Positions 1 through 6,026 of a stretch of DNA of 6,519 nt are shown piece by piece. The position numbers were made by a program, and so were the translations under genes. A model generated the notes under the pieces. That model had not been told where the DNA came from. It did not search any database and saw only the letters and a list, made by a program, of their open reading frames with translations. The stretch's first letter is position 1. Each line of letters opens with the position of its first letter. The stretch spans positions 1 through 6,519 of the forward strand of contig CAKZPJ010000550.1 in the NCBI GenBank assembly GCA_937138955.1, in the 5' to 3' direction. The DNA comes from an uncultured Flammeovirgaceae bacterium. GTDB lineage: Bacteria > Bacteroidota > Bacteroidia > Cytophagales > Cyclobacteriaceae.

Positions 1-548
1 TAGGGGTTCCGGTGGCTTACTTGGGTGACCCATTAGACGTTAATTTGCGTTATGCGGATAATCCTACGAATGCCGAAGGTACAGGTCTTCCTACTTTTGT
101 GGTTGATACCAGTGCGGTGGTCTGGAATGCCCCGAACCTTCCCGGCGATTTTGCAGTAGCTCTTCGGGTAAATGAGTGGCGAGAAATTAACGGAGAGTGG
201 CTGTCGTTGGGCTATGTTACCCGCGATTTTACTATTCAGGTGCTGGACACGATAAATAATATTTCCTTTACGGATATTATCACGGCTACTACCGAAGAAG
301 AACCGAATAAACCGAAGGTGCGCTTATTTCCTAACCCCAATGAAGGGAATTTTACCTTAGAAATTACCGACGACCTTTGGCGAGAAGCAACCGCGACGAT
401 GCACAACATTATCGGCCAGGAAATCGACCGCCGTACGGTATGGTTAGGTGAGAATAGTTATAGTATCCCCGAGTGCCAACCAGGTGTCTACGTTTTAACG
501 CTTCAGCGAGGAAGCTTTCAGAATGTAGTGCGCTTTGTAAAACGGTAA
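1..548 (+). CDS. T9SS type A sorting domain protein, C-terminal part (5' end outside window)
   Basis: This is the 3' end of a larger secreted or surface protein exported by the type IX secretion system. The frame is open to the window edge (first full codon at base 3), so the GTG at 12 is most likely internal. Bases 312-545 encode a typical T9SS type A C-terminal signal: an 'FPNPNEGNF' motif at about 327-353, a middle 'NIIGQEI' strand, 'PGVYVLTL' near 480-503 and a basic end 'VRFVKR'. In this family the domain directs export across the outer membrane and is removed on anchoring. Upstream, bases 120-242 encode 'VWNAPNLPGDFAVALRVNEWR' followed by 'RDFTIQV', which resembles the Ig-like segment ending in 'RDMQI' that recurs in Bacteroidota gliding/T9SS-linked proteins. 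That resemblance is from memory. The cargo's catalytic or binding part lies outside the window, so its function cannot be told. No strong terminator is visible in the 69 bases before the next gene. Confidence 0.88.
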   Translation, partial: GVPVAYLGDPLDVNLRYADNPTNAEGTGLPTFVVDTSAVVWNAPNLPGDFAVALRVNEWREINGEWLSLGYVTRDFTIQVLDTINNISFTDIITATTEEEPNKPKVRLFPNPNEGNFTLEITDDLWREATATMHNIIGQEIDRRTVWLGENSYSIPECQPGVYVLTLQRGSFQNVVRFVKR

Positions 549-617
549 TTCCTCCGATAGAACTAGAAAAACTCACGAAGAAGATGGGCAATCCGGTGAG
601 ATTCGGTATTTTTCCGC

Positions 618-2045
618 ATGAAATTTTCTTTTCTCTTCTTTAGCCTCCTACTCAGTTTAACTGACTTGTTTTCTCAGGTTACTTCCGTGCCTCTTACCGC
701 TTATCAATCACATGAGCAGTACCAAGAGGCGAGCATTACACACCGTCGTTTCAAGCATAGTGATCTGGAACCTCTGCTACTAAAGTTGCGCGATAATCCA
801 ACATTTACAGTTACTCCACTAGGTAAATCAATTGAAGATCGGACGATCTACGATGTTTCTTTCGGGACTGGGGAGACAACTGTGCTGCTTTGGTCGCAGA
901 TGCACGGTGATGAAACTACCGCAACAATGGCCGGGTTGGATTTATTCAACTTCTTCGCTCAAAGCGATGAGCTAGACCCACTGCGGAAGCAGATTTTAGA
1001 TAAACTGAATATTCACTTTGTACCCATGCTCAATCCTGATGGAGCCGAGCAATTTCAACGACAAAATGCGCTAGACATTGATCTAAACCGGGATGCCCTT
1101 CGCTTACAGTCGCCAGAATCTCAAATATTAAAACACCTGCGCGATAGTCTGCAAGCTGATTTTGGTTTTAATCTGCACGACCAAAGTGTTTATTATACTG
1201 CCGGAACAAATCCTAAGCCTGCTACCATTTCTTTTCTGGCTCCGGCCTACAATTACGAAAAAGAAGTAAACGAAGTACGCAATCAGGCATTGCAACTCAT
1301 TGTACTACTCAACGATGCTATCCAATCATTTATTCCCGGTCAGGTGGGTCGCTATAATGATGATTTTGAACCTCGAGCCTTTGGGGATAATATGCAAAAG
1401 TGGGGCACTAGCACCGTGCTGATTGAGTCAGGAGGAGATAAGAACGATCCTGAGAAGCAGCAAATCCGAAAGGTCAACTTTGTGCTACTTCTGACAGGGT
1501 TACACGCTATCGCCAAAGAGATTTACCGCAAGGCACCAGTAGAGAATTATCTTGATATTCCTGAAAACGAACGCTATCTGTACGATCTAATCATCAGAAA
1601 TGTGCAGCGGGAGATGAATGGTCAATTGTATACGATCGACGTAGGAATTAACCGCCCCGAAATAGATTGGGATGACTACCGGCAATTTTATCACCTCAGC
1701 CGTATTCAGTACATCGGCGATCTTTCTATTTACTACGGCTATCAGGAGTTGGATGGAGATGATTTGCTCATTGTGCCCGGTAAAGTGTATCCTAAAGTGC
1801 AACAAGATTTTCAGGCAGTAGCCAAGCTTAAGCCAAAGCGACTTTTAAAGCAAGGTTACACCATAGTGCAGGTAAAAGATATGAAAAGCAACGAACACCT
1901 TCGGTCCACTTTGCAGTTTGATGTCATTCCAGAAGGATCAGAATTAGAGCCAGAAATATTATTAGGTAAACGCGCTAACTTTCTTTTGAAGAAGCGAAAA
2001 AAACCCAAGTTTGCAGTAGTAAACGGGGTTTTGGTTGAACTATAG
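618..2045 (+). CDS. secreted M14-family zinc carboxypeptidase
   Basis: This is a predicted metallo-carboxypeptidase of family M14 that hydrolyses C-terminal peptide bonds outside the cytoplasm. Residues 1-20 form a signal peptide (hydrophobic core FSFLFFSLLLSL, likely cleavage after FSQ). The catalytic set is complete: zinc ligands H96 and E99 in 'MHGDET', substrate-binding N157-R158 in 'DIDLNRD', third zinc ligand H187 in 'NLHDQS', and general base E270 in 'VLIESGG'. 'NPDG' at 139-142 is also typical. The catalytic domain ends near residue 305. About 170 further residues follow, with a conserved-looking 'IGDLSIYYGYQELDGDD' stretch (366-382) and an end 'GKRANFLL...VVNGVLVEL' that faintly recalls the closing strands of amidohydrolases. 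The role of this part is unknown. The ATG at 618 is chosen because it gives the signal peptide; there is no clear Shine-Dalgarno, as is usual in Bacteroidota. It follows the T9SS cargo gene by 69 bases but lacks a T9SS tail itself. Substrate preference cannot be read from sequence. Confidence 0.9.
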   Translation: MKFSFLFFSLLLSLTDLFSQVTSVPLTAYQSHEQYQEASITHRRFKHSDLEPLLLKLRDNPTFTVTPLGKSIEDRTIYDVSFGTGETTVLLWSQMHGDETTATMAGLDLFNFFAQSDELDPLRKQILDKLNIHFVPMLNPDGAEQFQRQNALDIDLNRDALRLQSPESQILKHLRDSLQADFGFNLHDQSVYYTAGTNPKPATISFLAPAYNYEKEVNEVRNQALQLIVLLNDAIQSFIPGQVGRYNDDFEPRAFGDNMQKWGTSTVLIESGGDKNDPEKQQIRKVNFVLLLTGLHAIAKEIYRKAPVENYLDIPENERYLYDLIIRNVQREMNGQLYTIDVGINRPEIDWDDYRQFYHLSRIQYIGDLSIYYGYQELDGDDLLIVPGKVYPKVQQDFQAVAKLKPKRLLKQGYTIVQVKDMKSNEHLRSTLQFDVIPEGSELEPEILLGKRANFLLKKRKKPKFAVVNGVLVEL

Positions 2046-2078
2046 CGTTTTTTGTCTAAGAATTTGCTTATATTGCGT

Positions 2079-2086
2079 TAGTTTTG
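2079..2086 (+). promoter_or_regulatory. candidate Bacteroidota -7 promoter element (TAGTTTTG)
   Basis: TAGTTTTG is an exact match to the Bacteroidota primary-sigma -7 consensus TAnnTTTG. It lies 33 bases before the ATG of the acetyltransferase gene, so transcription would start around 2093. A TTTG that could act as the -33 element is at 2051-2054, but the spacing is 24 bases, longer than the usual 19-21, so the match is only partial. It suggests that the acetyltransferase gene is transcribed separately from the peptidase gene. Confidence 0.45.
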
Positions 2087-2119
2087 ACTCTAGAAAAGCG
2101 GTCTGTAGGCTGATTTAGC

Positions 2120-2527
2120 ATGAATATTACGATAAAAGAAACCAAAGGAATAAAAAAGAAAGACATACTTGCTCTTTACGAAGCGAATGACTGGTCTTCG
2201 GCTCAAAAGCCGGATGCCCTTTACAACGCTCTAATGAATTCTAACACACTAATATCAGCTTGGGATGGTAACATGCTAGTTGGTATCGGTAATGCCATTA
2301 CTGATGGCTATTTAGTAGTCTACTACCCGCATCTGTTAGTGCTACCAGATTATCAGGGTAGGGGAGTAGGTAAAAAGATAATGGAAGTGTTTCGGGAGAG
2401 ATACGCTAACTTTCACCAACAAATATTAGTAGCCGACGGACAAGCTATTGACTTTTACGAACAATGCGGCTTCCGAACAGCGAGTGAAACTCGGGCTATG
2501 TGGGTTTATCAAGGTGGCGAACACTAG
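2120..2527 (+). CDS. GNAT family N-acetyltransferase
   Basis: This is a small cytosolic acetyltransferase that would transfer an acetyl group from acetyl-CoA to an amine. At 135 residues it is the normal size for a single GNAT domain. Motif A is clear: the strand 'HLLVLPDYQGRGVGKKI' at about 71-87, with the CoA pyrophosphate-binding Q79-G80-R81-G82-V83-G84 loop and the following helix. Motif B is 'AIDFYEQCGFR' at 109-119, with the Y113 position often used as general acid. The N-terminal half (ETKGIKKKDILALYEANDW) matches the substrate-side start of the fold. The substrate is not determinable; families of this shape acetylate small molecules, tRNA-linked or protein amines. It lies 74 bases after the peptidase on the same strand, with its own candidate promoter between, and converges on the VOC gene. 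Confidence 0.88.
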   Translation: MNITIKETKGIKKKDILALYEANDWSSAQKPDALYNALMNSNTLISAWDGNMLVGIGNAITDGYLVVYYPHLLVLPDYQGRGVGKKIMEVFRERYANFHQQILVADGQAIDFYEQCGFRTASETRAMWVYQGGEH

Positions 2528-2535
2528 TCAATAAA

Positions 2536-2563
2536 ATGGAGCGGAATCGTAGTTCCACCCCAT
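2536..2563 (-). terminator. hairpin between convergent genes, likely terminator of the VOC gene
   Basis: Bases 2536-2546 pair with 2553-2563 (9 of 11 positions pair, with mismatches at 2542/2557 and 2540/2559) around the six-base loop TCGTAG. Read on the minus strand, the hairpin is followed by TTTATTG, a short T-rich tract, as expected of an intrinsic terminator for the leftward VOC gene, which ends 13 bases before it. On the plus strand no T tract follows, so it may only weakly stop transcription of the acetyltransferase gene, although it could serve both. The two mismatches keep confidence moderate. Confidence 0.5.
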
Positions 2564-2575
2564 CTTCCTACTTCA

Positions 2576-2941
2576 TTACGCTGGTTGAATACGCTGGTAC
2601 ACATCTACGCCAATACCATTAGGGTCTTTAATGACAAAATGACGATCGCCCCAAACTTCATCTTTAATTTCAGCTACAATGAATACGCCAGCCATCTTCA
2701 GCCGGTCGTATTCCCGATGGGCATCATCAGTCTCAAAAGCTAGCCAGCTCCCGCCCCCGAAGGCCGGTTGAAAAAGTGAATTTTGCTGGGGTAATTCCGG
2801 TAGCATAAAGCTTAGTTCGTATTCGCCCAATTTTAGCAGAACAAACCAATCATCTTCAAAGACTACTTCAAAACCAAAGTGTTTGGTGTAGAACGTTTTG
2901 CTTTCGGCTAATCTAGTGGTGTTAAATCCAGGATACATCAT
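2576..2941 (-). CDS. VOC family protein (glyoxalase/bleomycin-resistance fold)
   Basis: This is a 121-residue protein of the vicinal oxygen chelate superfamily, built from two beta-alpha-beta-beta-beta modules. The first module is seen in 'FNTTRLAESKTFYTKHFGFEVV' (residues 6-27), the second in 'LAFETDDAHREYDRLKMAG' (about 67-85) and the closing 'VIKDPNGIGVDVYQ' (103-116). Members include glyoxalase I, dioxygenases and antibiotic-binding proteins. The usual first metal-ligand histidine in strand 1 is not seen ('MMYPGFNTT'), and the final ligand glutamate is replaced ('GVDVYQ' with D where E is common). This favours a binding protein or a divergent enzyme over a standard glyoxalase; that is inference. 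The start could be either of two adjacent ATG codons (2941 or 2938), with no clear ribosome-binding site. It lies downstream of, and on the same strand as, the WYL regulator, a common arrangement for regulators of this type. Confidence 0.85.
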   Translation of the reverse strand: MMYPGFNTTRLAESKTFYTKHFGFEVVFEDDWFVLLKLGEYELSFMLPELPQQNSLFQPAFGGGSWLAFETDDAHREYDRLKMAGVFIVAEIKDEVWGDRHFVIKDPNGIGVDVYQRIQPA

Positions 2942-2991
2942 CGTGATACATGGGTTTAGTGAAACAATAGCCCCAATGTCGCTAACCGGAG

Positions 2992-3015
2992 TGACAGCCC
3001 TATGTCAGCAGGGTT
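2992..3015. promoter_or_regulatory. small inverted repeat upstream of the VOC gene
   Basis: TGACA at 2992-2996 is complementary to TGTCA at 3003-3007 across a six-base loop. An alternative, mutually exclusive pairing joins 2996-3001 (AGCCCT) with 3010-3015 (AGGGTT), including one G-T pair. Its place 50-75 bases before the VOC start suits an operator or leader structure, but both stems are short and could be chance. Confidence 0.2.
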
Positions 3016-3022
3016 CGCTTTT

Positions 3023-3091
3023 TAATGATTAATGAATGATGAGTAGCTGCACCGCTAGTATTCATCATTAGTCATTACTCATTAATCATCA
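3023..3091. repeat. inverted pair of TAATGAN heptad repeats
   Basis: The plus strand at 3023-3043 reads as three heptads: TAATGAT, TAATGAA, TGATGAG. The minus strand from 3091 down to 3064 reads as four: TGATGAT, TAATGAG, TAATGAC, TAATGAT. The two tracts face each other and can fold: ATGATTAATGA (3025-3035) is exactly complementary to 3079-3089, ATGATGA (3036-3042) to 3062-3068 with a ten-base bulge, and TAGC (3044-3047) to GCTA (3054-3057) at the tip. The minus-strand tract begins inside the last codons of the WYL regulator: the two terminal Asp codons come from TGATGAT and its TAA stop is the start of TAATGAG. It may act as a transcription terminator or mRNA-stabilising hairpin between the regulator and the VOC gene, or be a dispersed intergenic repeat. 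Confidence 0.75.
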
Positions 3092-4053
3092 ATATTCGGA
3101 TAGTGTTGAACCAACTCCTGAACGAGGGTTTGTATTGTATTACGTAGATGGTCAGGGGAAATTATGGTTACTCCATTGCCGTACATCAGTAGCCAGCGGG
3201 CGAAATATTCTATTTCAGAAACTAAAAACCAGTTCTCAGCACCATCATCGGTTACTTTTTCTTGCACAAAGCCGTAGCGGTAGCGGTCTTGCTGAATAAA
3301 CGGAAATACCGAAGCGTTAAAGTGAATTTTTGTCAGCACAGCATCGGTGGTTTGGCTTTGCCGGTTCAAGTATTGTTCTAGACTTAAGCGATCGCGCAAG
3401 TGATACCTTTGGCTGGTAACCTCCAATTTACTCATCCGGTCGAGGCGAAAATCACGGTAGTCTTGCCGTAGCTGGCAGTAGGCGATTATATGCCAAGCAT
3501 CGCCGTAGTATACCATACCAATTGGTTCAATACCTCGGCGGGTAAACTGACCGCTACCGGGCGAAAAATAGTCCATTTCTACTACCAAACGGTTGAGCAG
3601 CGCTTGCTGAACTCTTTCTAAATGTAAATCGGTCGGGCTTAACCCGGATTGTGAGTTACGATTGGGTGGATCAAGTACTGTGACTTTGCTTTCTAGGTCA
3701 TCCAGCATTTCCTGATGCTCCTCTTTCAGTACGGCCTTAATTTTATACAGCGCATCTTGATGCCGCTCTCGAACGGATGCATCGGTAAGTTGACTCACTA
3801 ATTTTCCAGCTAGAAGCAAGGTTCGAGCTTCTTCGGGGGTAAATTGCACTGGGGGAAGACGATAGCCTTTCGCCAGAAAGTAGCCAACCCCCGCTTCGGC
3901 ACCAATAGGAACTCCTGCTTCCTCTAGTGCTCGAATATCTCGGTAAACAGTACGCAGACTAATACTAAAACGGTTAGCAATATCTTGTGCCCGCGTAATG
4001 CGCTGGCTCTGTAACTGAATAAGAATAGCAGTGAGACGGTCGATGCGGTTCAT
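3082..4053 (-). CDS. YafY-type HTH-WYL transcriptional regulator
   Basis: This is a cytosolic DNA-binding regulator of 323 residues with the standard three-part layout. The N-terminal winged HTH (about 1-62) shows 'RITRAQDIANRFSISLRTVYRDIRALEEAG' (18-47) and the wing 'GVGYFLAKGYRLPP'. A linker helix region follows, including 'FTPEEARTLLLAG' (71-83). The WYL domain (about 142-222) includes 'WHIIAYCQLRQDYRDFRLDRM' at 187-207; the name-giving W-Y-L is here W187-H188-I189, while the ligand-contact FRLDRM is intact. A WCX domain follows from about 238 to the end, with 'FARWLLMYG' (284-292). WYL domains in this family sense small ligands or nucleic acid; none can be assigned here. The ATG at 4053 starts exactly at the HTH, so the protein looks full length. 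It lies upstream of the VOC gene (140-base spacer) and divergent from the sensor gene. The last residues and stop codon lie in a heptad repeat. Confidence 0.9.
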   Translation of the reverse strand: MNRIDRLTAILIQLQSQRITRAQDIANRFSISLRTVYRDIRALEEAGVPIGAEAGVGYFLAKGYRLPPVQFTPEEARTLLLAGKLVSQLTDASVRERHQDALYKIKAVLKEEHQEMLDDLESKVTVLDPPNRNSQSGLSPTDLHLERVQQALLNRLVVEMDYFSPGSGQFTRRGIEPIGMVYYGDAWHIIAYCQLRQDYRDFRLDRMSKLEVTSQRYHLRDRLSLEQYLNRQSQTTDAVLTKIHFNASVFPFIQQDRYRYGFVQEKVTDDGAENWFLVSEIEYFARWLLMYGNGVTIISPDHLRNTIQTLVQELVQHYPNIDD

Positions 4054-4094
4054 AAAGGCAGGATAGTATTATAGAATAAAAGTAAAAAAATATG

Positions 4095-4130
4095 ACATAT
4101 GTACTCTCTGATCTATTATGTATATATAAT
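4095..4130. promoter_or_regulatory. AT-rich palindromes in the divergent spacer, possible operator
   Basis: The 135-base spacer 4054-4188 between the divergent WYL-regulator and sensor genes holds no coding frame. Inside it lie an exact eight-base palindrome, ACATATGT (4095-4102), and a 16-base near-palindrome (4115-4130) with ATTAT/ATAAT arms and seven of eight positions symmetric. Self-regulating HTH-WYL proteins often bind such sites next to their own gene, so these are candidates. Palindromes are common in DNA this AT-rich. No full TTTG plus TAnnTTTG promoter was found in either direction. TATCTTTA at 4146-4153 is a one-mismatch -7 candidate toward the sensor gene. Confidence 0.25.
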
Positions 4131-4188
4131 TAGTGACGGTATTGGTATCTTTAAAGTCTTTACTCAATACAAAAAATAGTCTTAACCA

Positions 4189-5253
4189 ATGCCTGAGAGC
4201 CATGAACCTCTTTTTTTTAATGAGGAAATTTCTTTAAATAGGTTCATTCTTGGTGGACTAGCCATTGGTCTCATTTTTCCGATCAGTGCTATCATCATGG
4301 ATGTTATAATTCATGAACTTCCAGTAACTTTTACTTCAGTCATATATATTTATCAAATCAATCCTATTCATTACATAGTAGGTTTTGCTTCACTAGCTTT
4401 ATCAATTACCGCCTACATAGTTGGTCTGATAATACAATCTCAAGCGCAGGTAACTAGGCAGAATATTGTAAATAGTAAGAAGAAGCTCCACTATGTGCTG
4501 AACCGCGATCCAGATGCTATTTTTTTAGTTCGTACTAGCGACCTCAAGATTGAACAATACAACCATATGGCATTACAATTGTGTGATATTGATTCAAAAG
4601 ATACGCTGAATTCCTACGCACCTGAATTTTTCACCTCACTAAACGAATCATTATCGGTTTTAGCTCAACTCGTATCAGAAGGGAATACTTTTACTACCGA
4701 AGAAGTATTGACTACAGCAAAAGGAAACATGGTTTGGGGTCAAGTATCATTGTATACCTTTTCTCTTCAACAAGAAAATTATCAACTTATTAGGATTGCG
4801 GATATTACCCCGATGAAGCAGCGTGAAATAGAACTGAAGATGATTGAGTCTGAACTCAAACAGCATAGCGAAGAAATTCAGTTAGCTAATGAAGAGGCAA
4901 TAGCAATTAATGAAAATCTGGAGCACATTGTAGAAGAACGAACGAACGCCTTACATGAACGAAATGAACAACTAGCAAAATATGCTTTCCTGAACGCTCA
5001 TAAAATACGGGGACCACTAGCCCGTATACTTGGTTCTTCTTATGCTCTGAAATATGTTGAAAATGAAGATGAACGTCAGCTATTCATTCATTCGGTGACG
5101 AAATCAGCCCAAGAATTAGACACGGTTATTCACAAAATGGCTCAAGTACTCTCTATTGCTGACGATCAGCAAAGAGAGGAGTTTATTGATACTATTGAGG
5201 AGAAGACAGCCATTGGTAAAGAATGTGCTGACAGATTTCATTCTAATAGTTGA
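4189..5253 (+). CDS. membrane-bound PAS/H-box sensor lacking an ATPase domain
   Basis: This is a 354-residue signalling protein. Two membrane helices are visible at about 18-42 and 58-82, followed by a PAS domain (about 97-208, starting 'LHYVLNRDPDAIFLVRTSDLKIEQYN' and ending 'YQLIRIADITPMKQRE') and a charged coiled coil (209-263). A histidine-kinase dimerisation helix pair comes next, with the H-box 'YAFLNAHKIRGPLARIL' at 265-281 (H271 the likely phospho-acceptor) and a second helix ending 'AQELDTVIHKMAQVL' (307-321). The protein then ends after about 30 polar residues. The catalytic ATP-binding part (N, G1, F and G2 boxes) is absent and is not found in another frame in the remaining 182 bases before the next gene. 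I believe Bacteroidota carry other H-box proteins that stop here and pair with a separate receiver protein, so this may be natural and not a truncation. It would need a phosphate source from another kinase. It overlaps a receiver-like fragment at its 3' end. Confidence 0.8.
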   Translation: MPESHEPLFFNEEISLNRFILGGLAIGLIFPISAIIMDVIIHELPVTFTSVIYIYQINPIHYIVGFASLALSITAYIVGLIIQSQAQVTRQNIVNSKKKLHYVLNRDPDAIFLVRTSDLKIEQYNHMALQLCDIDSKDTLNSYAPEFFTSLNESLSVLAQLVSEGNTFTTEEVLTTAKGNMVWGQVSLYTFSLQQENYQLIRIADITPMKQREIELKMIESELKQHSEEIQLANEEAIAINENLEHIVEERTNALHERNEQLAKYAFLNAHKIRGPLARILGSSYALKYVENEDERQLFIHSVTKSAQELDTVIHKMAQVLSIADDQQREEFIDTIEEKTAIGKECADRFHSNS

Positions 5254-5353
5254 AGAGCCTGCCCTAACTCTCTTAACTAATTGCTTCTATGAAGTTTACA
5301 AATCTCTGAAGTGCTGTGTCTCATCCCCTAGTAAATTTGTAAGCAGTCAATAG
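5225..5353 (+). pseudogene. probable remnant of a response-regulator receiver domain
   Basis: This is a 42-codon frame beginning with GTG and overlapping the last 29 bases of the sensor gene in another frame. Its start 'LTDFILIVEEPALTLLTNCF' resembles the first strand and helix of a receiver (REC) domain, where the usual pattern is 'ILIVEDEPAL..LL' or 'VDDEP'. One acidic residue of the metal-binding pair seems to be missing, consistent with loss of a single codon. The rest, 'YEVYKSLKCCVSSPSKFVSSQ', could match helix 1 to strand 2, after which a TAG ends it. The strand with the phospho-acceptor aspartate is not found in any frame downstream. Position and overlap are those expected of a partner regulator for the sensor. 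An alternative is a chance frame; the match is short and judged by eye. The ATG at 5156 in the same frame lies in sensor coding sequence and is unlikely to be the start. Confidence 0.42.
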
Positions 5354-5355
5354 CA

Positions 5356-5379
5356 TTCCACTTAACAAAACGAGTGGAA
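5356..5379. terminator. hairpin downstream of the sensor/receiver remnant
   Basis: TTCCACT at 5356-5362 is exactly complementary to AGTGGAA at 5373-5379, with a ten-base loop and one possible extra T-G pair. It lies just after the TAG of the receiver remnant and in the 82 bases before the convergent membrane-protein gene ends at 5436. No T tract follows on either strand, so it is not a textbook intrinsic terminator. It could still mark the transcript end in this convergent spacer. Nothing else recognisable lies in 5380-5435. Confidence 0.35.
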
Positions 5380-5435
5380 AAATGTGTAGCTGCACAGAAC
5401 TCGTGAGCATGGATAAATTTTTCATTCTAAGTTTG

Positions 5436-6026
5436 TTATCTTACAATTTCTTGGAGTAACTCTTCTAACCGATTAATTCGGGCTTGATAGAGATGTTTAA
5501 TGTAGAAATGAATACCCAACAAACAGCATACGACAAGCAATAGTGTTCCTATCAGGAAAATAGTAAGATGAGATTCAACGAACGTGCTTAATTCTGAGTC
5601 GGAATTATACCTCGTGGCTAAATATCCAGCTACGAACCCTACTAGCCCACTAGTCCAGCAGATGATTTTATAGTGGCGAACGTAAGACTTCAGGAAACGT
5701 AAGGATTGCTGCAAATACGTTTTCAAATCGTCTTCGTAGTGAATTTCGGTAAACTGTTGTAGTGACTGTCGGTAGAAATAAGTCATATAACCAAAGTAGG
5801 CAATTACGGGTATGATTATTATTAAATAATCTGGTAGCCAAATGGCTCCGGCAATCATCGCAAATAGTGCCGGCCAAGTAATCATATATTCATCTTTAAT
5901 TACCCGACGAAATTTATCTAATTCGTCGGAGGATTGGCGGCTCACAGCAGTTTCCAGTTCAGACTGGCTTACTAACTGTGTTTCATGACCGGAAGCTTTA
6001 CGCCAGAGTGCCTGTAGTTCGTCCAT
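5436..6026 (-). CDS. four-helix membrane protein, partner of the ECF sigma factor
   Basis: I do not recognise a named family beyond a membrane protein encoded directly after an ECF sigma gene. The 196 residues begin with a soluble, charged segment of about 48 residues ('MDELQALWRKASG...DELDKFRRVIKDEY'). Four likely membrane helices follow: about 49-64 and 66-84 as a hairpin, 120-138, and 153-176. A polar loop of about 35 residues (85-119) lies between the second and third helices, and the protein ends in a charged tail (177-196). No zinc-binding anti-sigma motif (HxxxCxxC) and no FecR-like domain are seen. The gene starts inside the sigma gene (29-base overlap, different frame), implying translational coupling and linked expression. 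A role as anti-sigma or sigma-modulating membrane protein, with the N-terminal segment holding the sigma factor, is inference from this arrangement. Confidence 0.75.
   Translation of the reverse strand: MDELQALWRKASGHETQLVSQSELETAVSRQSSDELDKFRRVIKDEYMITWPALFAMIAGAIWLPDYLIIIIPVIAYFGYMTYFYRQSLQQFTEIHYEDDLKTYLQQSLRFLKSYVRHYKIICWTSGLVGFVAGYLATRYNSDSELSTFVESHLTIFLIGTLLLVVCCLLGIHFYIKHLYQARINRLEELLQEIVR

Noticed and set aside
12..14. GTG at 12 as the start of the first gene
   Set aside because: The frame is open to the window edge and the sequence before the GTG continues in the same style; an isolated sorting domain without a signal peptide would not be exported.
409..591. Minus-strand open frame of 60 codons
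   Set aside because: It lies opposite the well-supported T9SS signal coding sequence and resembles no family.
1587..1805. Minus-strand open frame of 72 codons
   Set aside because: It is a shadow of the M14 peptidase gene with no recognisable domain.
4121..4130. TATATATAAT as an Escherichia coli-type -10 box before the sensor gene
   Set aside because: Bacteroidota use a different promoter consensus, and the spacer is generally AT-rich.
3043..5395. The ten-base string GTAGCTGCAC occurs at 3043 and again at 5386
   Set aside because: Several ten-base matches are expected by chance in 6.5 kb, and the flanks do not align.
5254..5435. A hidden histidine-kinase ATPase domain in another frame
   Set aside because: Only 182 bases remain before the convergent gene, and none of the three forward frames shows N, G or F box motifs.
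5668..5877. Second minus-strand frame of 69 codons inside the membrane protein gene
   Set aside because: It lacks any family likeness, while the other frame gives clear membrane helices and couples to the sigma gene.
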